Origin: Ruminococcaceae bacterium AM07-15
Lineage (GTDB): Bacteria > Bacillota > Clostridia > Oscillospirales > Butyricicoccaceae
NCBI GenBank assembly: GCA_003477405.1
Contig: QUDE01000001.1
Location: 1 to 64,000, forward strand
DNA length: 64,000 bases
Direction: 5' to 3'
The position numbers and the translations under genes were made by a program. Shown here one piece after another: positions 58,866-64,000 of this stretch; position 1 is the stretch's first letter; the number at the start of each line of letters is the position of its first letter. Under the pieces are notes generated by a model. That model did not search any database. It was not told where the DNA came from and saw nothing but the letters and a program-made list of their open reading frames with translations.

Positions 58866-60689
58866 TTAAAATGCCTTTTGGAACCGTTCCTCCTGGAACT
58901 GGCGGGTATAGAGGGAATAGTAATAGCCGTGCTTTCGGAGAAGTTCTCCATGGGTGCCCCGCTCGATGATCTTCCCATCCCGCACCACCAGGATCACATG
59001 GGCGTTTTTTACGGTGGACAGTCGGTGGGCAATGAGGAAAGAGGTGCGGTTTTCCAGTACCTTGCCGATGATCTGCTGGATCAGTGCCTCGGTTTCGGTG
59101 TCCACCGAAGATGTGGCTTCGTCCAGCACAAAGATTCGGGGATTTGCCACAATGGCCCGGGCAATGGAGATCAGCTGCTTCTGGCCGGTGGACAGCTGGC
59201 TGCCGCCTTCGCCCACCTGGGCCTGGTAACCTCCCGGCATAGCCATGATGAAGTCATGGGCACAGGCCATTTTGGCAGCCTGCTCGATCTCTTCCCGGGT
59301 GGCATCCAGCTTGCCATAGCGGATGTTTTCCTCAATGGTGCCGGTGAAGAGGTGAGGAGACTGGAGCACATAGCCGATGTTGCTGTGCAGCCAGCCCACG
59401 CTCCGCTCCCTGTAGTCCACCCCGTCGATGAGGATTTTTCCCTCTGTGGGTTCATAGAACCGGCAGGCCAGGTTCACCAGGGTGGATTTTCCTGCGCCGG
59501 TCTCCCCTACAATGGCCACGGTGGAACCAGCCGGGATGTGCAGGTTGAAATGCTCCAGCACATTGACCTCCCCGTCGGGATAGCGGAAGGTTACATCCTG
59601 GAAGGTGATGTCTCCCTGGATGCTTTCCCAGTTTTCTTTTTTGGGATGGAAGATGTCCCCATACTTTTCCTCAATGGCGGGAGGGTCCTGGATGGCAGGG
59701 ACGGTTTCCAGCAGACGGTTGACCCGTTCCACATTGGCCTGCACGGCGATGGCGTCGGCCAGGACGCTGACCACCATCTGAATGGGCTCCACAATGTTCA
59801 TGGTGTAGGAGATGAACACCGCCAGGGTGCCCAGAGGGATGCCCCAGGGGCCAACCATCACGCCGCCTGCGGCCATTACCAGGGCCAGGGACACAGACCC
59901 CAGAAACATCACCAGAGGCTGGAACAGGGCGTGGAGGGTTTTGGCGTGCATGGCCTTGCGGCGCATATCCAGGTTGATTTCCCGGAATTCACGGCACACT
60001 GTGTCCTCCACGGCCAGCGTCTTGATGGTTTTGGCGCCGGAAATGTTTTCGTTGAAGGAAGCGGTCAAAGTGGAGTTGGCCCGTCTCACCCGCCGGTTGG
60101 CCCGCAGCAGCCGCCGCTGGAAAAAAGAGCACACCAGAGCGATGGGCGGCACCACGATGAGCACCAGCAGCGCCAGGCGCCAGGACAGCAGGAACATGGA
60201 GATGACTACGAAAATCAGATAGCAGCCGTTCCATACAAACTCCGCCAACCGCCAGGAAAAGATGGAGCCCAGCTGGTTTGTGTCGCTCATCACCCGGGCC
60301 ACCAGATAGCCCACAGGGGTTACATTGAAAAAGGACAGCGGCAGCCGTTGCAGGTGTTCAAAGCAGGCATCCCGCAGAGCCTGGCCCACCTTCATTTCGA
60401 TGACGATGCATTGCTGGCAGTAGATTACATTGGCGCCGGTCTGCAAACCGGCGGCCAGAGCATAAAGCAGAGCGAAAACTCCCAGGCCTTCGGTGGTTTG
60501 CAGGGCGATGAAATGGTCGATGGCGTACCGGCTGAAATAGGGAAAGATGGCATCGAAAAGAGCGGTGGCCATGGCCGCGAACAAAAGCAGGACAAAGGGA
60601 GTTTTGAGGAATCGGATATACCGGAACAGCTTTTTCCACTGGGAAAAATCAAAGGATGTGGGGTAGCCATATTCTTCTTTCTGTTTCAT
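58866..60689 (-). CDS. ABC exporter half-transporter, catalytic-site subunit (pair 2)
   Basis: A 607-residue half-transporter: membrane domain at about 30-340, then NBD with Walker A GETGAGKST, signature LSTGQKQ and Walker B IFVLDEATSSVD with the catalytic Glu. Coupled to the partner by a 4-bp overlap. As in pair 1, the second residue of the LSGGQ signature region is altered (LSTGQ). Substrate unknown. Confidence 0.9.
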   Translation of the reverse strand: MKQKEEYGYPTSFDFSQWKKLFRYIRFLKTPFVLLLFAAMATALFDAIFPYFSRYAIDHFIALQTTEGLGVFALLYALAAGLQTGANVIYCQQCIVIEMKVGQALRDACFEHLQRLPLSFFNVTPVGYLVARVMSDTNQLGSIFSWRLAEFVWNGCYLIFVVISMFLLSWRLALLVLIVVPPIALVCSFFQRRLLRANRRVRRANSTLTASFNENISGAKTIKTLAVEDTVCREFREINLDMRRKAMHAKTLHALFQPLVMFLGSVSLALVMAAGGVMVGPWGIPLGTLAVFISYTMNIVEPIQMVVSVLADAIAVQANVERVNRLLETVPAIQDPPAIEEKYGDIFHPKKENWESIQGDITFQDVTFRYPDGEVNVLEHFNLHIPAGSTVAIVGETGAGKSTLVNLACRFYEPTEGKILIDGVDYRERSVGWLHSNIGYVLQSPHLFTGTIEENIRYGKLDATREEIEQAAKMACAHDFIMAMPGGYQAQVGEGGSQLSTGQKQLISIARAIVANPRIFVLDEATSSVDTETEALIQQIIGKVLENRTSFLIAHRLSTVKNAHVILVVRDGKIIERGTHGELLRKHGYYYSLYTRQFQEERFQKAF

Positions 60690-62536
60690 TTGCCCACCAC
60701 CTCACTTTCGTTTTCCGCCTCTTCGACCGCCAGGCTCTGGAGCTGGAAGATCCGCTGATAGGGGCCTTCTTCTTTGATCAGCTGCTGGTGGGTACCGATT
60801 TGCTTCACTCTCCCCTTTTCCAGCACCAGAATGCGGTCGGCCTCCATCAATGTGGTCACCCGATGGGAAATCAGTATGGTGGTGGCCTTCTTTTCCCGGG
60901 CCTTGAGGGCCTTTCGGATGCGCTCGTCGGTTTCGGTGTCCACGGCGGAGAGGGAATCGTCAAAAACCAGCACCGGCGGAGCGCCGGCCAGAGTGCGGGC
61001 GATGGCCAGACGCTGCTGCTGGCCGCCGGAAAGGGTGACGCCCCGTTCTCCCAACATGGTGTCATACCCCTGGGCAAAGCCCAGAATGGACTGGTGTACC
61101 GCCGCAGTCTCTGCGGCCTGTTGCAGCTCTTCCTGGCTTTTATCAGGAGCGGCCAGGCGCAGATTTTCCAGAATGGTGCGGGAAAACAGGAAGGGCTCCT
61201 GGAGCACCAGGCCGATGTTTTTCCGCAGATGATCCCGCTGGATCTGCCGGACATCCACTCCGTCCACCGTGATGCTGCCGCCTTTTTCCGGCAGTTCATA
61301 CAGCCGGGTGAGCAGATACATCAAGGTGCTTTTGCCGCTGCCGGTGGCACCCAGAATGGCCAGGGTCTCCCCCGGAGCAACCGAGAAGGACACATCGGTG
61401 AGCACCGGATGGCTGCCGTAGGAAAAATTCACATGGGAAAAGGCGATGGCTCCCTGGATAGGGAAAATCTGATCGTCCGGGGAATCTTCTTCCGGCCGGG
61501 CCAGAAGGATTTCCCGCAGACGGCCGATGGATACGCCTGCCTTGCTCATTTCACCGATGATCCGTCCCAGGCGGCGGGTGGGCCAGGCCAGCTGGCCGTT
61601 GTACATAATAAAGGTCACCAAAGCGCCGCTGGTCATGTGGCCGTGGACGGCCAGCCAGGCGCCGAAGATCACCACCAGAGCTCCCTGGCACACGGCAATC
61701 AGATCGCCCAGGCTCCAATAGATGGCCAGAAGGTTTCCTACCTTGATCCACCGGCGGGAAAATTCCTGGTTCTGCGCTTGGAACCGATCCAGGCTGTACC
61801 GCTCCCGGCCAAAGGCCCGCACCACCCGCACGCCGGTGAGGTTTTCCTGGGTCATGGCGGTGAGCTCTCCTTCGGCTTCGTCGGCCTTCAGGAAGCGGCG
61901 GCTGATATACCGGTAAAAGACGCCGGAATAGCCCATGACGATGGGCACGCTCACCGCAGCGGCCGCGGCCAGAGGCACATTGATGGAAAACATCAGAACA
62001 AAAGCGCCCACCAGCATGGTGAGGATGCGCAGCAGATCGGCCAGCTGTCCGGCCACAAAATTGCGCACCATGTCCACATCGGAGGAGCACCGCTGCATGA
62101 TGTCCCCGGTCTGCACGCTCATATGCCAGGCATAAGGCAGATGCTGGATGTGGTCAAAGAGCCGTTGGCGCAGGCCAAAGGCCAGGCTTTCGCTGAGCTT
62201 TGCGGCCAGATACTGGCGCAGCATGTTGAACAGGCCGGAAAGGGCCACGATCACAAGAAACAGCCCGGCCAGAAGGGTCATGTGGTCAAAAAGCCATTGC
62301 CGCCCGCCCAGGTTTTCCACATAAGCAGTGAGGGGCCCGGGCAAATCGATGGGTTCGGCGCCGATCACCGAGTCGATGATGAATCCCACCAAAGCGGGGG
62401 ACAAAAAGGAAAAGGCCACCCCGCCGGTCATGGCGGCAACGCAGCCCCAGAAGTATTTCCAGCTGCCCTCCATCATCTCCCAGATGAAGCCGCCGCTGCT
62501 TCTGGAGCGGGTGCCGGTGTATTCTTTCTTTTCCAT
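60686..62536 (-). CDS. ABC exporter half-transporter, degenerate-site subunit (pair 2)
   Basis: A 616-residue half-transporter with Walker A GATGSGKST, signature LSGGQQQRL and Walker B LVFDDSLSAVD, where Asp replaces the catalytic Glu. It is therefore the degenerate member of a heterodimer, with 58866-60689 as the active partner. Start at 62536 has GGAGGAGAG upstream; an earlier in-frame start at 62554 lacks a site. No regulator gene is adjacent. Upstream is repeat copy C. Confidence 0.9.
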   Translation of the reverse strand: MEKKEYTGTRSRSSGGFIWEMMEGSWKYFWGCVAAMTGGVAFSFLSPALVGFIIDSVIGAEPIDLPGPLTAYVENLGGRQWLFDHMTLLAGLFLVIVALSGLFNMLRQYLAAKLSESLAFGLRQRLFDHIQHLPYAWHMSVQTGDIMQRCSSDVDMVRNFVAGQLADLLRILTMLVGAFVLMFSINVPLAAAAAVSVPIVMGYSGVFYRYISRRFLKADEAEGELTAMTQENLTGVRVVRAFGRERYSLDRFQAQNQEFSRRWIKVGNLLAIYWSLGDLIAVCQGALVVIFGAWLAVHGHMTSGALVTFIMYNGQLAWPTRRLGRIIGEMSKAGVSIGRLREILLARPEEDSPDDQIFPIQGAIAFSHVNFSYGSHPVLTDVSFSVAPGETLAILGATGSGKSTLMYLLTRLYELPEKGGSITVDGVDVRQIQRDHLRKNIGLVLQEPFLFSRTILENLRLAAPDKSQEELQQAAETAAVHQSILGFAQGYDTMLGERGVTLSGGQQQRLAIARTLAGAPPVLVFDDSLSAVDTETDERIRKALKAREKKATTILISHRVTTLMEADRILVLEKGRVKQIGTHQQLIKEEGPYQRIFQLQSLAVEEAENESEVVGK

Positions 62537-62647
62537 ATGCTCTCCTCCTCCCACTGTTGTTTCCAGATAACTTCATTGTATCATAGCCCCTGGTTTCCCC
62601 GCAAGCAGAGGCAGGGCGGGGCGAAGGCCGCCGTTGAAGCAAACAAA

Positions 62648-62879
62648 AAGCGGGGCCGAAGCCCCGCTTGAGCGTGTCGAAAAAGTGGCTTTGGCCACTT
62701 TTTCGAGTTTTTGCAAGGGGCTGCATGCACGCCTTTGGCGTACACTGGCCCCTTGATTGGTGCAAAAAGCCACGCACAGGTCGCGGCTTTTTGCGGATTG
62801 ATGAGAAGTAGGGCAAGTATTCCCCCTAGCTGGATAAGTTTTTTGACAGTCTGAAGCGGGGCCGAAGCCCCGCTTTTTT
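62648..62879 (+). repeat. Structured terminator-embedded repeat, copy C (forward orientation)
   Basis: Core of 184 bp (62670-62853) between two identical 22-bp hairpins (62648-62669 and 62854-62875; 9-bp stems AAGCGGGGC/GCCCCGCTT, CGAA loop). On the minus strand the pepT transcript first meets a hairpin without a T-tract, then the core, then a hairpin followed by TTTTTG. The core shares hairpins with copies A and B; its inner loop differs (ACGCC-TTT-GGCGT). It terminates pepT. Confidence 0.88.
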
Positions 62880-62891
62880 GGCATTTGTCGT

Positions 62892-64000
62892 TTAGTTCTT
62901 GCTCTGTTCGGCGTAGTTTGTCAGGATCTTTTCGATCAGCTCCACGATCTTGTCCATGGCCTGGATGGACACCGTTTCAAAACGGCCGTGGAAGTTGGTG
63001 CCGCCTGTGCAGAAGTTGGGGCAAGGAGTACCCATATAGGTGATCTTGCTGCCGTCGGTGCCGCCGCGGATGGGGGAAACCACAGGCTCCACGCCCAGCT
63101 GCCGCATGGCGTCCATAACAGCGTGAACCAGATGGATCTGGGGCTCGATCTTCTCCCGCATATTCCGGTACATATCGGTGGTCTCCACTGTGACGGTGCC
63201 GGCGCCGTATTTCTCGTTGATGAAGGCGGCTACCTTATCCATCATGGCCTTCTTCTCTTCGAACTTCTTGGCGTCGTGATCCCGCAGCATATAGTGGAGG
63301 GTGGCCTTTTCCACCGAGCCTTCCATGCCATGCAGGAAATAGAAACCCTCATAGCCTTCGGTGTATTCCGGCTTCTGCTCCTGGGGCAGCAGGGAGTTAT
63401 ACTCCATGGCGATGTAGTTGGCATTTTTCATCTGGTTTTTGGCAGAGCCGGGGTGGACGCTCTGGCCGTTGACCGTCACTTCCGAGCTGGCGGCGTTGAA
63501 GTTTTCATATTCCACACCGCCCAGCAAAGCGCCGTCGATGGTGTAGGCGAAGTCGGCGCCGAAACGCTTGATGTCAAAATGGTCAGGGCCCCGGCCGATC
63601 TCTTCATCGGGAGTAAAGGCGATCTTCACTTCACCGTGGGGGATGGAGGGATCGTTCAGCAGATGCTCTGCGGCGGTGAGGATCTCGGCAATGCCGGCTT
63701 TGTCGTCGGCGCCCAGCAGGGTCAGGCCGTTGGTGACGATGATGTCATCGCCCACCAGCTGCTTCAGGCTGGGGAAATCGGCCATGCGCATCACCACATT
63801 GTGCTCTTCGTTGAGCACCACATCGCTGCCGTCGTATTTTTCCACGATCCGGGGATTCTCACAGGCCGGCACATCGGCCACAGTGTCCATATGGGCCAAA
63901 AAGCCGATCTTGGGGGCCTTTTCGTAGCCAGGGGTGGCGGGGATGGAGCCGTAGACATAGCCGTTCTCATCCATTTCGGCGTCCTTGATGCCCATGGCCT
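62892..64000 (-). CDS. pepT: Peptidase T (tripeptide aminopeptidase), partial
   Basis: The C-terminal about 369 residues are visible; the N-terminus lies beyond the right edge (an internal Met at 63995 is not the start). It is an M20B zinc aminopeptidase that removes N-terminal residues from tripeptides. Visible motifs are FLAHMDTVAD with a metal-binding His and Asp, TLLGADDKAGIAEI, FTPDEEIGRGPDHFD with the catalytic Glu pair, and the C-terminal SPIRGGTDGSKITYMGTPCPN segment. Cytosolic, amino-acid recycling. It faces repeat copy C, whose distal hairpin ends its transcript. Confidence 0.95.
   Translation of the reverse strand, partial: AMGIKDAEMDENGYVYGSIPATPGYEKAPKIGFLAHMDTVADVPACENPRIVEKYDGSDVVLNEEHNVVMRMADFPSLKQLVGDDIIVTNGLTLLGADDKAGIAEILTAAEHLLNDPSIPHGEVKIAFTPDEEIGRGPDHFDIKRFGADFAYTIDGALLGGVEYENFNAASSEVTVNGQSVHPGSAKNQMKNANYIAMEYNSLLPQEQKPEYTEGYEGFYFLHGMEGSVEKATLHYMLRDHDAKKFEEKKAMMDKVAAFINEKYGAGTVTVETTDMYRNMREKIEPQIHLVHAVMDAMRQLGVEPVVSPIRGGTDGSKITYMGTPCPNFCTGGTNFHGRFETVSIQAMDKIVELIEKILTNYAEQSKN

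Overview
The window is about 57-60% G+C by eye, gene-dense and chromosomal. It looks like a Gram-positive anaerobe of class Clostridia, most likely an Oscillospiraceae/Ruminococcaceae-type gut Firmicute. The support is a ctsR-mcsA-mcsB-clpC operon, a SpoVT-like AbrB regulator, a DUF1934-argS pair, a biotin-dependent sodium-pump decarboxylase cluster, a class III (anaerobic) ribonucleotide reductase with NrdR-type boxes, a T-box leader and a 2[4Fe-4S] ferredoxin. The genus is an inference. I see no prophage, CRISPR array, rRNA operon or intact insertion sequence.

Layout. 1-2 kb (minus strand): biotinyl carrier, OadG-like and carboxyltransferase subunits of a decarboxylase. 2.4-10.5 kb (plus): an exported protein with two identical-spacing Cys/His repeats, DUF1934-argS, a CtpA-type protease, a degenerate MetH-like barrel protein, secG, a zinc-ribbon membrane protein and a MATE exporter. 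10.5-14.7 kb (minus): a MarR regulator and a heterodimeric ABC exporter. 14.9-20 kb: spoVT, then the CtsR-controlled protein quality operon on the other strand. 20.3-30 kb (plus): ferredoxin, MoxR/DUF58/DUF4129 cluster running into an M20 amidohydrolase and an Asp/Glu racemase, then rpsO, pnp and an M16 protease. 30.2-39.1 kb (minus): ornithine cyclodeaminase-like enzyme, DUF3592 protein, a T-box-controlled stand-alone LeuA regulatory domain, a five-gene set from ArsC-like to Sir2, and nrdD/nrdG. 39.6-49.8 kb (plus): second MATE exporter, RpiR regulator, oppABCDF, gamma-glutamyltransferase. 49.9-58.8 kb: initiator tRNA-Met, a coiled-coil membrane orphan, a hemerythrin-CheX fusion, a divergent UroD-like/LysR pair, a lipoprotein, a BlaI/BlaR1-like pair and an XRE/DUF3169 pair. 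58.9-64 kb (minus): a second heterodimeric ABC exporter and the 3' part of pepT.

The most unusual content is outside the genes. A roughly 180-bp structured repeat occurs three times (about 3.0, 30.0 and 62.7 kb). Each copy sits inside a Rho-independent terminator and is bracketed by two copies of that locus's own terminator hairpin. The hairpin sequences differ between loci but nearly match within a locus. The hairpin next to the stop codon lacks a T-tract and the distal one has it. This looks like a small mobile or self-propagating structured element that targets terminators and duplicates the hairpin. Its internal stems show compensatory changes between copies. A second, unrelated palindromic block lies between 11-bp direct repeats ahead of the gamma-glutamyltransferase gene.

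Other points of interest: the glycyl-radical tail of the anaerobic ribonucleotide reductase is on its own 52-codon ORF; a LeuA leucine-sensing domain without its enzyme is under a T-box with a probable Leu specifier; and a complete diiron hemerythrin domain is fused to a CheX/CheC-like phosphatase domain.
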